From positions 1-63,413 of the forward strand of contig NZ_RHHQ01000030.1 in the NCBI RefSeq assembly GCF_003710825.1: a DNA stretch of 63,413 nt. The letters run 5' to 3'. Origin of the DNA: Brevibacillus fluminis. Its GTDB lineage: Bacteria; Bacillota; Bacilli; Brevibacillales; Brevibacillaceae. Both the position numbers and the translations under genes were made by a program. How positions within the stretch are numbered: the stretch's first letter is position 1; each line of letters starts with the position of its first letter. Positions 1-8,817 of the stretch are shown here, one piece after another. Under the pieces are notes generated by a model. That model had not been told where the DNA came from and did no database searches. It saw only the letters and a list, made by a program, of their open reading frames with translations.

Positions 1-50
1 GACTTGCGTATCCAGTTTTCAGTGAACAAAACTTGTGTAAACTACATAAT
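1..50 (+). other. possible 3' flank of an upstream rRNA operon
   Basis: The first 30 bases contain TATCCAGTTTTCA, the complement of the TGAAAACTGGATA element common in precursor stems flanking Bacillus 23S rRNA. A terminator follows within 60 bases. By analogy with Bacillus, where an rRNA operon precedes ctsR, this is probably the tail of an rRNA transcription unit. No mature rRNA can be confirmed inside the window. Confidence 0.35.
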
Positions 51-58
51 AAAACAAT

Positions 59-90
59 CCTCAACTTCGTTGGTTGAGGTTTTTTGTTTT
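59..90 (+). terminator. rho-independent terminator (likely of the upstream rRNA unit)
   Basis: CCTCAAC (59-65) pairs with GTTGAGG (73-79) across a 7-base loop, followed by TTTTTTGTTTT. There is no coding sequence upstream in the window, so it most likely ends the rRNA operon to the left. Confidence 0.8.
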
Positions 91-95
91 CTGAC

Positions 96-124
96 TTGAG
101 AATACATATATCCTAGTCTAACAT
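96..124 (+). promoter_or_regulatory. candidate sigma-A promoter for the glycosyltransferase gene
   Basis: TTGAGA (96-101) and TAACAT (119-124) are separated by 17 bases, just downstream of the terminator and 37 bases before the chosen ATG. The -10 hexamer is weak, so this is a suggestion only. Confidence 0.35.
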
Positions 125-160
125 CAGAAGTGAAATGAGTTGGAGGATAGGAGAACGGAA

Positions 161-1264
161 ATGAAAAAAATTCTAATCTTTTCCGCCTCGATTGGAAACG
201 GGCACAATCAAGCAGCCAGAGCGATGCAGGAGCATTTAGCAGAAAAGGGACATACATCGATGATCATTGACACGCTGGAATACATCAGCCCAACGTTTCA
301 CAAGATCTTATTAGAGGGATATACCAAACTGTTAAAGCTATCGCCAAAGGTATGGGGAAGAATTTATCACAACACAGAGAGAACCCGTTTTTTTGATATG
401 AACGTACTGATGAATAAATTATTGGCCAATCAGTTGAAAAAACTGATCGAAAATGTGAAGCCCGACGCGTTCATTGCCACGCATCCGTTTGCCAGTTGCA
501 TGCTGTCAGTGCTGAAAGGCCGGAATGAATGGCAGGAACCGATTTATACCATCATCACGGATTACACGATTCATCCTTCATGGATAAACCATCACATCAA
601 CTACTACTTTATCGCGCATGAGCAGTTGTACTACCTTGTAGACATTTACCGGCAAGAATATCGCAAATACAAGCCGATGGGCATTCCTATCATGAAAAAA
701 TACGGAATGCCAGTGAATGCGGAGGAAATCCGGGAAAAGCTGAACTTACGCCCGGATCAAAAATGTGTGATTCTGTCCGGAGGCGGCTTGGGCTTGGGGC
801 CGATGGAGCAGGTGCTTTCCGGTTTGGATAAAATCGATACACCTTGCAAAACATTCGTCTTAACAGGGCAAAATGACAAATTGTACCGCAGGGTGTCCAA
901 CAAAACCTATACCCAGGAAGTAGTGCCACTTCGATTCATCGACAATTTTCACGAATACTTGACGGTGGCCGATCTGATTGTCACCAAATCCGGCGGATTG
1001 ACGACGGCGGAGGTCATGAGCAAGCAAGTCCCTATGATCATCTACAACCCGCTGCCCGGGCAGGAGGAACGCAACAGCCATTTTTTGCTGAATAACGGCT
1101 GTGCCGTGCATGCCACCGTCACAGAGCAGCTGATGTACTTTATTGAAGAGCTGCTGCAAAATCCAATGAAGGTGGAACACATGAAGGAGTCAGCAAGCCG
1201 AATAGCCAAGCCATTCGCAGCAGACGACATTGCGACATTTATTGTGCATGACATGGAAAAATGA
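161..1264 (+). CDS. GT28-family glycosyltransferase (diacylglycerol glucosyltransferase / MGDG synthase-like)
   Basis: A 367-aa protein resembling MGDG synthase and processive diacylglycerol glucosyltransferases (UgtP type), which transfer sugar from UDP-hexose to diacylglycerol at the inner membrane face. The N-terminal Rossmann motif SASIGNGHNQAA matches the family start. The middle holds a glycine-rich SGGGLGLGP stretch. The C-terminal donor-binding region has TKSGGLTTAE followed by PLPGQEERNS, the hallmark of the MurG/MGDG superfamily. ATG 161 is preferred over an in-frame TTG at 140 because AGGAGA lies 7 bases upstream and the protein then opens with MKKILIF. It stands alone between two terminators, so it is probably a single-gene unit. 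The exact sugar and acceptor cannot be told from sequence; a role in membrane glycolipid or lipoteichoic-acid anchor synthesis is inferred. Confidence 0.8.
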   Translation: MKKILIFSASIGNGHNQAARAMQEHLAEKGHTSMIIDTLEYISPTFHKILLEGYTKLLKLSPKVWGRIYHNTERTRFFDMNVLMNKLLANQLKKLIENVKPDAFIATHPFASCMLSVLKGRNEWQEPIYTIITDYTIHPSWINHHINYYFIAHEQLYYLVDIYRQEYRKYKPMGIPIMKKYGMPVNAEEIREKLNLRPDQKCVILSGGGLGLGPMEQVLSGLDKIDTPCKTFVLTGQNDKLYRRVSNKTYTQEVVPLRFIDNFHEYLTVADLIVTKSGGLTTAEVMSKQVPMIIYNPLPGQEERNSHFLLNNGCAVHATVTEQLMYFIEELLQNPMKVEHMKESASRIAKPFAADDIATFIVHDMEK

Positions 1265-1350
1265 GGACCGATCAACGGAAGCCCTGTCAATCCACCATGG
1301 CCATTGATGAAGGCGCCCAACATGTTCGACACAGCTACCCATACTCCACC

Positions 1351-1387
1351 AAAAAACCCCCATTTCCTCGCGAAGTGGGGTTTTTTG
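1351..1387 (+). terminator. rho-independent terminator after the glycosyltransferase
   Basis: A long stem with A-tract and T-tract arms: AAAAAACCCCCATTTC (1351-1366) pairs with GAAGTGGGGTTTTTT (1372-1386), with one G-U pair and one bulge. The flanking A and T runs mean it could work in both directions. It separates the glycosyltransferase from the ctsR operon. Confidence 0.85.
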
Positions 1388-1456
1388 TCCAGCAAATGGT
1401 GGGTTTTAATGCAGACAATCTTGACAAAAATAAGCAGGAGAGAGTCACACACAAGC

Positions 1457-1485
1457 TTGCATTGCGATATCGTAAGGATTATAAT
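1457..1485 (+). promoter_or_regulatory. sigma-A promoter of the ctsR operon
   Basis: TTGCAT (1457-1462) and a perfect TATAAT (1480-1485) are spaced by 17 bases. The predicted start of transcription falls inside the adjacent CtsR repeat. Confidence 0.8.
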
Positions 1486-1488
1486 CAA

Positions 1489-1505
1489 AGTCAAAGATAG
1501 TCAAA
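1489..1505 (+). promoter_or_regulatory. CtsR operator (heptanucleotide direct repeat)
   Basis: Two AGTCAAA heptamers (1489-1495 and 1499-1505) are separated by GAT, matching the CtsR box form (A/G)GTCAAA-N3-(A/G)GTCAAA. A third degenerate copy, AATCAAA, lies at 1483-1489. The box begins 3 bases after the -10 hexamer, so bound CtsR would block initiation, giving autoregulation of the heat-shock operon. Confidence 0.85.
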
Positions 1506-1547
1506 GTCAGTTTTGGTGTGTATATTACGGAACAAGGAGGCGAAACT

Positions 1548-2012
1548 TTGCGAAACATCTCGGACATTATTGAACATCATCTGAAGAACATCTTGCAAGA
1601 GAGTCCCAATGGATGGATCGAGATTCAGCGTAGCGAGATAGCCGACATGTTTCAATGTGTACCATCACAGATCAATTACGTCATCAACACGCGGTTCACC
1701 ATTGAAAAAGGTTACATTGTGGAGAGCAAGCGAGGGGGCGGCGGCTATATTCGCATACGAAAAGTGCATATCGTCAACAAAACACGTCTACAGGAATTGT
1801 TGACCGAAGAGCTGATTGGCGAAAGCATTTCACAAGGAGTTGGCTACGCAATCGTTGACCGTTTGCTCGAAGAAGGATTGATCAACGTGCGTGAGGCGGC
1901 ATTGATGAAAATCGCCACTTCGCGAAATGTGCTTCTTGTGGACACAGAGCTGCGTGATCGCCTGCGAGCAACCATCCTCAAGCAGATGATTGCTTCGATT
2001 TTGCTTAAATAA
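1548..2012 (+). CDS. ctsR: CtsR, transcriptional repressor of class III heat-shock genes
   Basis: CtsR is a dimeric winged-helix repressor of clp genes that loses DNA binding on heat stress and is degraded by McsB/ClpCP. The 154-aa product has the family's usual length. It shows the N-terminal helix-turn-helix (IQRSEIADMFQCVPSQINYVIN) and the glycine-rich wing SKRGGGGYIRI that senses heat in Bacillus. The TTG start at 1548 is chosen because AAGGAGG (1534-1540) precedes it by 7 bases and the product then begins RNISDIIE like known CtsR; upstream in-frame codons overlap the operator. It is first in ctsR-mcsA-mcsB-clpC, and its own operator lies at the promoter. Confidence 0.97.
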   Translation: MRNISDIIEHHLKNILQESPNGWIEIQRSEIADMFQCVPSQINYVINTRFTIEKGYIVESKRGGGGYIRIRKVHIVNKTRLQELLTEELIGESISQGVGYAIVDRLLEEGLINVREAALMKIATSRNVLLVDTELRDRLRATILKQMIASILLK

Positions 2013-2045
2013 CCTTCAAAAAGCTGGTTGTAGGGAGGAATTCTC

Positions 2046-2585
2046 ATGACCTGTGAAGAATGCGGTAAAAAGCCCGCCACATTGCACCTGACCAAAATCG
2101 TCAATGGAGAGAAAACAGAGTACCATATCTGTGAAGCATGCGCCAAAGAAAAGGGCGACATTATGGGTGGCTTCAGCAATTTCAGCATCCATAATCTTCT
2201 TTCCGGCCTGCTGAATTTTGATCCGATGAGCAAAAGCAACACCGCTGGGCAACCATCCGGCCAAGCAGCATCCCAGGTGAAAACGCAACGCTGCGAAACG
2301 TGCGGACTCACTTATGCCCAGTTCAGCAAAAGCGGCCGTTTTGGCTGCAGTGACTGCTATCAGGCGTTTGGTTCAAAACTCGATCCGATGTTCCGCCGTA
2401 TTCATGGCAACACCGTCCACTACGGGAAAGTTCCGGAGCGCACAGGAGGCCAGATCAAAATACGCAAAGAGCTGGATCAGTTGAAAGCATCCTTACAGCA
2501 ATTCATCGCGACGGAAGAGTTCGAAAAGGCTGCGGAAATACGCGACCGCATTCGATCTCTCGAGCAAGAGATTGCGCAATCCTAA
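2046..2585 (+). CDS. mcsA: McsA, zinc-binding activator of McsB
   Basis: A 179-aa protein with four CXXC pairs (C3/C6, C29/C32, C83/C86, C101/C104), the zinc-binding pattern of McsA. A C-terminal UVR-type helix pair (about residues 143-178, with TEEFEKAAEIRDRI) is the region that in the family contacts the kinase. McsA stimulates the arginine kinase activity of McsB and helps control CtsR and ClpC. AGGGAGG lies 7 bases before the ATG. It sits between ctsR and mcsB in the conserved operon. Confidence 0.95.
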   Translation: MTCEECGKKPATLHLTKIVNGEKTEYHICEACAKEKGDIMGGFSNFSIHNLLSGLLNFDPMSKSNTAGQPSGQAASQVKTQRCETCGLTYAQFSKSGRFGCSDCYQAFGSKLDPMFRRIHGNTVHYGKVPERTGGQIKIRKELDQLKASLQQFIATEEFEKAAEIRDRIRSLEQEIAQS

Positions 2586-2604
2586 CAAGGGGGGTGAGGC
2601 GGCG

Positions 2605-3660
2605 GTGTCCAAACAGCAATTTATGCAACAGCCTTGGAGCAATTGGATGAAAGGAAACGGACCGGAAGCTGACATTGTAATCAGCACGCGGCTAAGGATA
2701 GCTCGCAACTTGCGCCATCATCCGTTTCCAATGTTAGCAACCGATTCGCAAGCCGAGGAGGTGCTGAATAAAGTAATTGATGCCAGCCAAAGTTCAGCGA
2801 TGACGCAGCTCGGCCAATTCGAGTCCATTCGGATGGATGATCTGTCTGCCCTGGAAAAGCGCGTGCTGGTAGAAAAGCACTTGATCAGTCCTAATCTGGC
2901 GGAAGAGTCGCGAAAAGGCGCGGTATTGCTTAATCAAGACGAATCAATCAGCATCATGGTGAACGAAGAAGATCATATACGAATACAAGTGCTTTTATCT
3001 GGTTGTCAGCTAAAAGAAGCATGGGAAACCGGAACAAAGATCGATGATATATTTGAAAAACAACTGAATTATGCTTTCGATGAAAAACGTGGGTACTTAA
3101 CCAGCTGCCCGACGAATGTGGGAACTGGCATTCGTGCATCAGTAATGCTCCATTTGCCCGCATTGGTGATGACGCAACAAATTAGTCGGATTCTGCAGGC
3201 GATCAACCAAGTCGGATTGGTGGTCCGCGGCCTATATGGCGAAGGCAGCGAAGCACTCGGCAACCTGTTCCAGCTGTCGAATCAGGTGACGCTGGGAATG
3301 TCCGAGGGAGAAATTCTCTCCAACCTGTACGGTGTCGCGAACCAGATAATCGAGCAGGAACGCGTAGCCCGTCGTTATTTGGAAGAGCATTCAAGAATGG
3401 CTGTAGAAGATCGCATCTACCGGTCCTATGGCATTCTCAAATTCGCCAGAACAGTAGAGACCAAGGAAGCGGCTCAGCGCTTGTCTGATGTGCGTCTCGG
3501 GGTGGATCTGGGACTCATTCCCGATGTGTCGCCACTCGTCTTAAACGAGATGCTCGTGCTCAGCCAACCGGGATTTTTACAGCAGAATGCCGGTCAAAAG
3601 CTCAGTCCCGAACAGCGGGATGAGCGGAGAGCCCGATTGATCCGCGAACGGCTTGCCTAA
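2605..3660 (+). CDS. mcsB: McsB, protein arginine kinase
   Basis: McsB phosphorylates arginines on client proteins, marking them for ClpCP, and inactivates CtsR. The 351-aa protein has the guanidino-kinase fold: the nucleotide-binding segment STRLRIARNLRHHPFP near the N-terminus, NEEDHIRIQ in the active-site region, and the signature CPTNVGTGIRASVMLHLP around the conserved cysteine. The C-terminal arginine-rich tail (RDERRARLIRERLA) fits the phosphoarginine-binding end. GTG 2605 is chosen because AAGGGGGGTG lies just upstream; an in-frame ATG at 2572 would overlap mcsA. The gap to mcsA is 19 bases. It is slightly shorter than Bacillus McsB. Confidence 0.95.
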   Translation: MSKQQFMQQPWSNWMKGNGPEADIVISTRLRIARNLRHHPFPMLATDSQAEEVLNKVIDASQSSAMTQLGQFESIRMDDLSALEKRVLVEKHLISPNLAEESRKGAVLLNQDESISIMVNEEDHIRIQVLLSGCQLKEAWETGTKIDDIFEKQLNYAFDEKRGYLTSCPTNVGTGIRASVMLHLPALVMTQQISRILQAINQVGLVVRGLYGEGSEALGNLFQLSNQVTLGMSEGEILSNLYGVANQIIEQERVARRYLEEHSRMAVEDRIYRSYGILKFARTVETKEAAQRLSDVRLGVDLGLIPDVSPLVLNEMLVLSQPGFLQQNAGQKLSPEQRDERRARLIRERLA

Positions 3661-3723
3661 AGCCATACCATCCTTCATACATTGTTTCGTACCCTATGAA
3701 TGAACCGCTGGAGGTGTCATGCT

Positions 3724-6171
3724 ATGATGTTTGGACGATTTACAGAACGAGCACAAAAAGTTTTAGCGTTGGCTTTGGAAGAAGCCGTACGTTTGGGACA
3801 TAAGGATATCGGTACCGAGCACGTCCTTTTGGGACTGATCCGCGAGGGCGAGGGTATCGCTGCAAAAGCGCTGCAATCTCTTGGCTTGGGGCTGGATAAA
3901 ATCCAAAGCGAAGTGGAAGCACTGATCGGTAGAGGAACCGAGCAGAGCGGGAATTACACACCGAACTACACACCGCGTGCGAAAAAAGTAATCGAACTGT
4001 CGATGGATGAAGCCCGCAAGCTGGGCCATACTTACGTCGGTACCGAACACATCCTGCTTGGCCTAATCCGCGAGGGTGAAGGCATTGCAGCACGTATCAT
4101 GAACAATCTCGGCGTGAGCCTGAACAAGGCACGTCAGCAGGTTCTGCAGCTGCTTGGCAGCTCCGAAATGATGGCATCACATCAGCCAGCAAATAACAGC
4201 GCATCGGCTAACACGCCAACTTTGGACGGTCTTGCCCGCGATCTGACTGCGATTGCGAAAGAGGGCGGACTCGACCCGGTTATCGGTCGCCAAAAAGAGA
4301 TTGAGCGCGTCATTCAAGTTTTAAGCAGACGGACCAAAAACAACCCTGTTTTGATCGGGGAGCCAGGTGTAGGGAAAACGGCAATCGCCGAAGGCCTGGC
4401 GCAAAAGATCGTAAACAACGAGATTCCCGAAACGTTGCGTGACAAACGCGTCATGACGCTCGATATGGGAACCGTGGTTGCAGGAACCAAATATCGCGGT
4501 GAATTCGAGGATCGTTTGAAAAAAATCATGGATGAAATCCGCCAGGCGGGCAACATCATCCTGTTTATCGATGAGCTTCACACCTTGATTGGTGCAGGGG
4601 GAGCAGAGGGAGCGATTGATGCTTCCAATATCCTGAAGCCTGCTCTGGCACGTGGCGAGCTGCAATGCGTGGGCGCGACCACACTGGATGAGTATCGCAA
4701 ATACATCGAAAAAGATGCCGCTCTCGAGCGACGCTTCCAACCGATCCAAGTCGACGAGCCGAGCGTCGAGGACGCGATCAAAATTTTGCACGGCTTGCGC
4801 GATCGTTATGAAGCGCACCACCGCGTAAAAATTACGGATGAGGCGATTGATCAAGCGGTTCGCCTTTCCGATCGGTATATCACAGACCGCTTCCTGCCGG
4901 ACAAGGCGATCGACCTGGTGGATGAGGCAGCGTCCAAAGTGCGCTTGCAGTCATTCACGGTACCGCCTAACTTGAAAGAGCTTGAAGTGCGCTTGGAAGA
5001 GGTGCGCAAGGAAAAAGACGCAGCGGTGCAATCGCAGGAGTTCGAAGAGGCTGCTGCATTGCGCGATCAGGAACAAAAGCTGCGCGAAGAGCTGGACCGC
5101 ACCAAAAAGGATTGGAAAGAGCGCCAAGGCAAACTGAACATGGAAGTGACGCCGGAAGATATTGCACACGTCGTCGCTAACTGGACGGGAGTACCTGTCG
5201 TCAAGCTGAAGGAAGAAGAGACAGAGCGTCTGCTGAAAATGGAAGAAATCTTGCATGATCGCGTGATCGGGCAAGATGAGGCTGTCAAATCTATCTCTCG
5301 TGCCGTACGCCGTGCGCGTGCAGGTCTGAAAGATCCGAAGCGCCCGATCGGTTCGTTCATTTTCCTCGGCCCAACAGGTGTAGGGAAAACCGAACTGGCG
5401 CGTGCAGTGGCAGAGACACTGTTTGGCGATGAAGATTCGATGATCCGCATCGATATGTCGGAATACATGGAGAAGCACTCGACCTCTCGTTTGGTTGGGG
5501 CGCCTCCGGGCTATGTGGGATATGATGAGGGCGGTCAACTCACCGAGAAAGTCCGCCGCAAGCCATACTCGGTCATCCTGCTCGACGAGATTGAAAAAGC
5601 GCATCCGGATGTATTTAACATCTTGTTGCAAGTTCTCGACGATGGGCGTCTGACCGATTCCAAAGGACGCACCGTCGACTTCCGCAATACGGTGGTCATT
5701 ATGACATCCAACGTCGGTGCCAATATGATCAAGAAAAATACATCGCTCGGCTTCACTACTGGTGATACCGAGAAGAAATACCAGGATATGAAAGACAAAG
5801 TGATGGACGAATTGAAGCGTAGCTTCCGTCCCGAATTCCTCAACCGCATTGACGAGGTCATTGTCTTCCACTCCCTGGAGCAGGAGCACATCGAGCAAAT
5901 CGTTTCGCTCATGACCGATGAGCTGCGTAAGCGCCTGAAAGAGCAAAGCATCGACTTCCAGCTGTCAAACGAGGCCAAGAAGATTCTGGCCAAGGAAGGC
6001 TTCGATCCGGCTTATGGTGCACGTCCACTGCGCCGCGCCATCCAGCGCAACATCGAAGACCGCCTTTCCGAAGAGCTGCTAAAAGGCACAATCAGCAAGG
6101 GCGACACGGTTACCATCGATGCCGAGGAAGGCAAATTGACCGTAAAACGTTTGGAAACAAGCAACACATAA
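3724..6171 (+). CDS. clpC: ClpC, AAA+ unfoldase of the Clp protease
   Basis: An 815-aa class I Hsp100 ATPase that unfolds substrates for ClpP, with adaptors such as McsB and MecA. Visible in order: a duplicated Clp N-domain (two GTEH(V/I)LLGLIREGEGIAA repeats); D1 with Walker A GEPGVGKT and Walker B ILFIDELHT; a middle-domain UVR motif (QEFEEAAALRDQEQ); and D2 with GPTGVGKT and VILLDEIEKAHPDVF. The C-terminal end fits the D2 small domain (GARPLRRAIQRNIED). ATG 3724 follows GGAGGTG by 7 bases and gives the typical MMFGRFTERAQ start, so the upstream in-frame ATG at 3700 is rejected. It is last in the CtsR operon and followed by a hairpin. Confidence 0.98.
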   Translation: MMFGRFTERAQKVLALALEEAVRLGHKDIGTEHVLLGLIREGEGIAAKALQSLGLGLDKIQSEVEALIGRGTEQSGNYTPNYTPRAKKVIELSMDEARKLGHTYVGTEHILLGLIREGEGIAARIMNNLGVSLNKARQQVLQLLGSSEMMASHQPANNSASANTPTLDGLARDLTAIAKEGGLDPVIGRQKEIERVIQVLSRRTKNNPVLIGEPGVGKTAIAEGLAQKIVNNEIPETLRDKRVMTLDMGTVVAGTKYRGEFEDRLKKIMDEIRQAGNIILFIDELHTLIGAGGAEGAIDASNILKPALARGELQCVGATTLDEYRKYIEKDAALERRFQPIQVDEPSVEDAIKILHGLRDRYEAHHRVKITDEAIDQAVRLSDRYITDRFLPDKAIDLVDEAASKVRLQSFTVPPNLKELEVRLEEVRKEKDAAVQSQEFEEAAALRDQEQKLREELDRTKKDWKERQGKLNMEVTPEDIAHVVANWTGVPVVKLKEEETERLLKMEEILHDRVIGQDEAVKSISRAVRRARAGLKDPKRPIGSFIFLGPTGVGKTELARAVAETLFGDEDSMIRIDMSEYMEKHSTSRLVGAPPGYVGYDEGGQLTEKVRRKPYSVILLDEIEKAHPDVFNILLQVLDDGRLTDSKGRTVDFRNTVVIMTSNVGANMIKKNTSLGFTTGDTEKKYQDMKDKVMDELKRSFRPEFLNRIDEVIVFHSLEQEHIEQIVSLMTDELRKRLKEQSIDFQLSNEAKKILAKEGFDPAYGARPLRRAIQRNIEDRLSEELLKGTISKGDTVTIDAEEGKLTVKRLETSNT

Positions 6172-6180
6172 AAGCAATGA

Positions 6181-6216
6181 GGGGTATCTTCCTTCGGGAA
6201 GGTATCCCTTCGCGTT
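6181..6216 (+). terminator. hairpin terminator after clpC
   Basis: A 12-base-pair stem (6181-6192 with 6197-6208, two G-U pairs) closed by a TTCG tetraloop. The T-run after it is short (CGCGTTTT), so termination may be partial. It lies between clpC and radA. Confidence 0.55.
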
Positions 6217-6293
6217 TTCCTGCGAATAGAAGGAGAAAGCTTATACGTTAACGAATTCTTTGTATTTAATTTCCAATTTTAGGGGTTGCGAGT

Positions 6294-7661
6294 ATGTCCA
6301 AGATCAAAACAAAATACGCATGTCAGTCATGCGGGTATGAGAGTCCGAAATGGATGGGAAAATGTCCGGGATGCAACAGTTGGAACACAATGGTAGAAGA
6401 GATAGAAACGAAGTCCGCGCCCAATCGTAATACTATAGGGAGTGGTGTAAAACAGGCGGCGTTGCCATTGACGCAAGTGGCAAGTGAAGAAGAACCGCGC
6501 TACGACACGACAATCGGGGAACTGAATCGTGTATTGGGCGGCGGTCTCGTGCCTGGATCGCTTGTTTTAGTAGGCGGAGATCCGGGGATCGGTAAGTCCA
6601 CGCTGTTGTTGCAAACCTCGTTTGCGTTGGCGTTGAACGGGTACAAAGTCTTGTACGCCTCGGGTGAAGAATCCGTCAAACAAATTAAACTCCGCGCTGA
6701 TCGACTAGACTCAGAGACTCCTCCCTTGTATGTCGTGGCGGAGAATGACATGGAGCTGATCGAGGAACAGATTCAGGCCATTGAACCCGATGTGCTCATT
6801 ATCGATTCGATACAAACGGTGTTTCACCCTGCGATTCAGTCAGCGGCCGGAAGCGTTGCACAAGTACGAGAGACGACGGCACAACTGATGCGAATTGCCA
6901 AAGGGAAAGGGATCGCTACGTTTATCGTCGGCCACGTAACGAAAGAAGGGGCAATTGCCGGCCCACGCATGCTTGAGCACATGGTGGATGCCGTGCTGTA
7001 TTTTGAAGGAGAGCGGCATAATACATTCCGCATTTTGCGCGCGGTGAAGAACCGATTCGGCTCAACGAACGAAATCGGCATTTTTGAAATGAAAGATCGA
7101 GGATTGGCAGAAGTAGCGAATCCATCGGAGCTGTTTTTGGCTGAACGTCCTGTCGGCGTGGCGGGCTCTACGGTTGTGGCTAGCATGGAAGGTACGCGCC
7201 CGATGCTTGTTGAATTGCAGGCGCTGGTGGCACCCACGAGCTTTGTCACAGCGAGGCGGATGGCGACCGGCGTCGATCATCAGCGCGTCGCAATGATTAT
7301 GGCAGTATTGGAAAAAAGAATTGGACTCATGCTCCAAAACCAAGATGCATATGTAAATGTAGCAGGGGGCGTGCGTCTTGATGAGCCAGCGATCGACTTG
7401 GCGATTGCGGTGAGTATTGCGAGCAGCTTTCGGGATCATCCGACCAATCCATCTGATGTCGTGATTGGCGAGGTTGGGCTGACTGGTGAAGTGAGGGCCG
7501 TTTCCCGAATCGAGCAGCGGATCCGTGAGGCGGCGAAACTGGGCTTTAAGCGGGTGATTGTTCCGGAAAAAAATATTCGTGGCCTCGAATTACCCCCTGA
7601 CATACAAGTAGTTGGTGTGAAAAAGGTAGAAGATGCACTGCATGAGGTTCTGGGGGGATAA
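6294..7661 (+). CDS. radA: RadA, DNA repair / recombination helicase
   Basis: RadA (Sms) is a RecA-like ATPase that drives branch migration of recombination intermediates. The 455-aa protein has the N-terminal C4 zinc finger (C10, C13, C24, C27), Walker A GDPGIGKS at 95-102, the RadA-specific KNRFG motif, and a C-terminal Lon-protease-like domain. AGGGG lies 9 bases before the ATG. It abuts disA (3-base gap), as in Bacillus; in that organism RadA and DisA interact physically at recombination intermediates. Confidence 0.97.
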   Translation: MSKIKTKYACQSCGYESPKWMGKCPGCNSWNTMVEEIETKSAPNRNTIGSGVKQAALPLTQVASEEEPRYDTTIGELNRVLGGGLVPGSLVLVGGDPGIGKSTLLLQTSFALALNGYKVLYASGEESVKQIKLRADRLDSETPPLYVVAENDMELIEEQIQAIEPDVLIIDSIQTVFHPAIQSAAGSVAQVRETTAQLMRIAKGKGIATFIVGHVTKEGAIAGPRMLEHMVDAVLYFEGERHNTFRILRAVKNRFGSTNEIGIFEMKDRGLAEVANPSELFLAERPVGVAGSTVVASMEGTRPMLVELQALVAPTSFVTARRMATGVDHQRVAMIMAVLEKRIGLMLQNQDAYVNVAGGVRLDEPAIDLAIAVSIASSFRDHPTNPSDVVIGEVGLTGEVRAVSRIEQRIREAAKLGFKRVIVPEKNIRGLELPPDIQVVGVKKVEDALHEVLGG

Positions 7662-7664
7662 GCG

Positions 7665-8744
7665 ATGCTTGAGGCGACCTCGAAAAAAGATGGGAGCATC
7701 AGTGAGGTTTTGAGACTGGTTGCACCGGGAACAATGTTTCGTGAAGGGTTGGAAAACATCCTTCGCGCGAAAACAGGCGCGCTGATCGTCGTGGGGTACG
7801 GTCAAGAGATGAAAGGGATCGTAGATGGCGGCTTTTCCATTAATTGCGACTTTACCCCCGCTAATTTGTATGAATTAGCGAAGATGGATGGGGCGATCAT
7901 AATCAGTGAAGACACAAAACGAATTTTGTTCGCCAATGCACAGCTGATCCCATCGCCCGCGGTTGTGACCACCGAAACTGGGACACGGCACCGGACAGCG
8001 GAACGCACGGCAAAGCAGACGAACCATCTGGTCGTCGCGATTTCACAGCGTCGAAACATCATCTCCTTGTACAAAGGCAATTTCCGTTATGCGCTCAAGG
8101 ATCTGGGCGTCATTTTGGAAAAAGCCAATCAGGCGATTCATACGCTGGAAAAATACAAAACCGTGCTGGACCAATCGTTAACCAATCTGAGCGCACTGGA
8201 GTTCGAAGAATTGGTCACGATCAACGAAATCGCCAGCGTGCTGCAACGAATCGAGATGGTTTTGCGTATAAAAGCTGAGATCATGAAATACATCAATGAA
8301 TTGGGCACTGAAGGGCGGCTTATCAGCATGCAGCTGGAAGAGCTGATCGCCAACATTGAGGATGACGCCAGCATGCTAATCCGCGATTATGTCCGTAACG
8401 CCGACTGCTCACCAGAACAAGTGTTGCGTGATATGAAAAAACTGTCAGCTGATGAAATTTTGGAAGTACACTCCTTTTTAAAGCCGCTCGGCTATTCGGC
8501 CTCTCTCACGCTGACGGAAGAATCGGTTTCTCCCCGAGGGTACCGATTGCTACATAAAATTCCGCGTTTGTCGATGTCGATTACGCAAAACCTGGTAAAT
8601 CATTTTCATCATTTGCCACGCATCATGATGGCTACAATCGAGGAACTTGATGAGGTTGAAGGGATCGGAGAGGTACGCGCACGCTCGATTAAGGAAGGGC
8701 TGCGGCGGATTCAGGAGCAGGTGTTCATTGACAGGCACATTTAA
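7665..8744 (+). CDS. disA: DisA, DNA-integrity scanning diadenylate cyclase
   Basis: DisA converts two ATP to cyclic di-AMP and scans DNA for lesions, linking genome integrity to sporulation. The 359-aa protein has the DAC domain with the catalytic DGA (75-77) and RHR (108-110) motifs, a central helical spine, and C-terminal helix-hairpin-helix DNA-binding segments (around EELDEVEGIGEVRARSI). A GGGGGGAT ribosome site overlaps the radA end. All catalytic motifs are intact, so it should be active. Confidence 0.97.
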   Translation: MLEATSKKDGSISEVLRLVAPGTMFREGLENILRAKTGALIVVGYGQEMKGIVDGGFSINCDFTPANLYELAKMDGAIIISEDTKRILFANAQLIPSPAVVTTETGTRHRTAERTAKQTNHLVVAISQRRNIISLYKGNFRYALKDLGVILEKANQAIHTLEKYKTVLDQSLTNLSALEFEELVTINEIASVLQRIEMVLRIKAEIMKYINELGTEGRLISMQLEELIANIEDDASMLIRDYVRNADCSPEQVLRDMKKLSADEILEVHSFLKPLGYSASLTLTEESVSPRGYRLLHKIPRLSMSITQNLVNHFHHLPRIMMATIEELDEVEGIGEVRARSIKEGLRRIQEQVFIDRHI

Positions 8745-8817
8745 GTCAAATAGTATAAGGATGGTCAAGCATTTTAGGAATTATTGGTTTGTTAACCCAT
8801 CATACAGGAGGTAGCCT

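Noticed and set aside
1261..1573. Short plus-strand frames in the gap between the glycosyltransferase gene and ctsR
   Set aside because: They run through the terminator, promoter and CtsR operator and have no ribosome site.
4951..5946. Long reverse-strand open frame of 331 codons inside clpC
   Set aside because: It is antisense to an intact, highly conserved ClpC and shows no recognisable domain; it follows from the codon bias of the plus strand.
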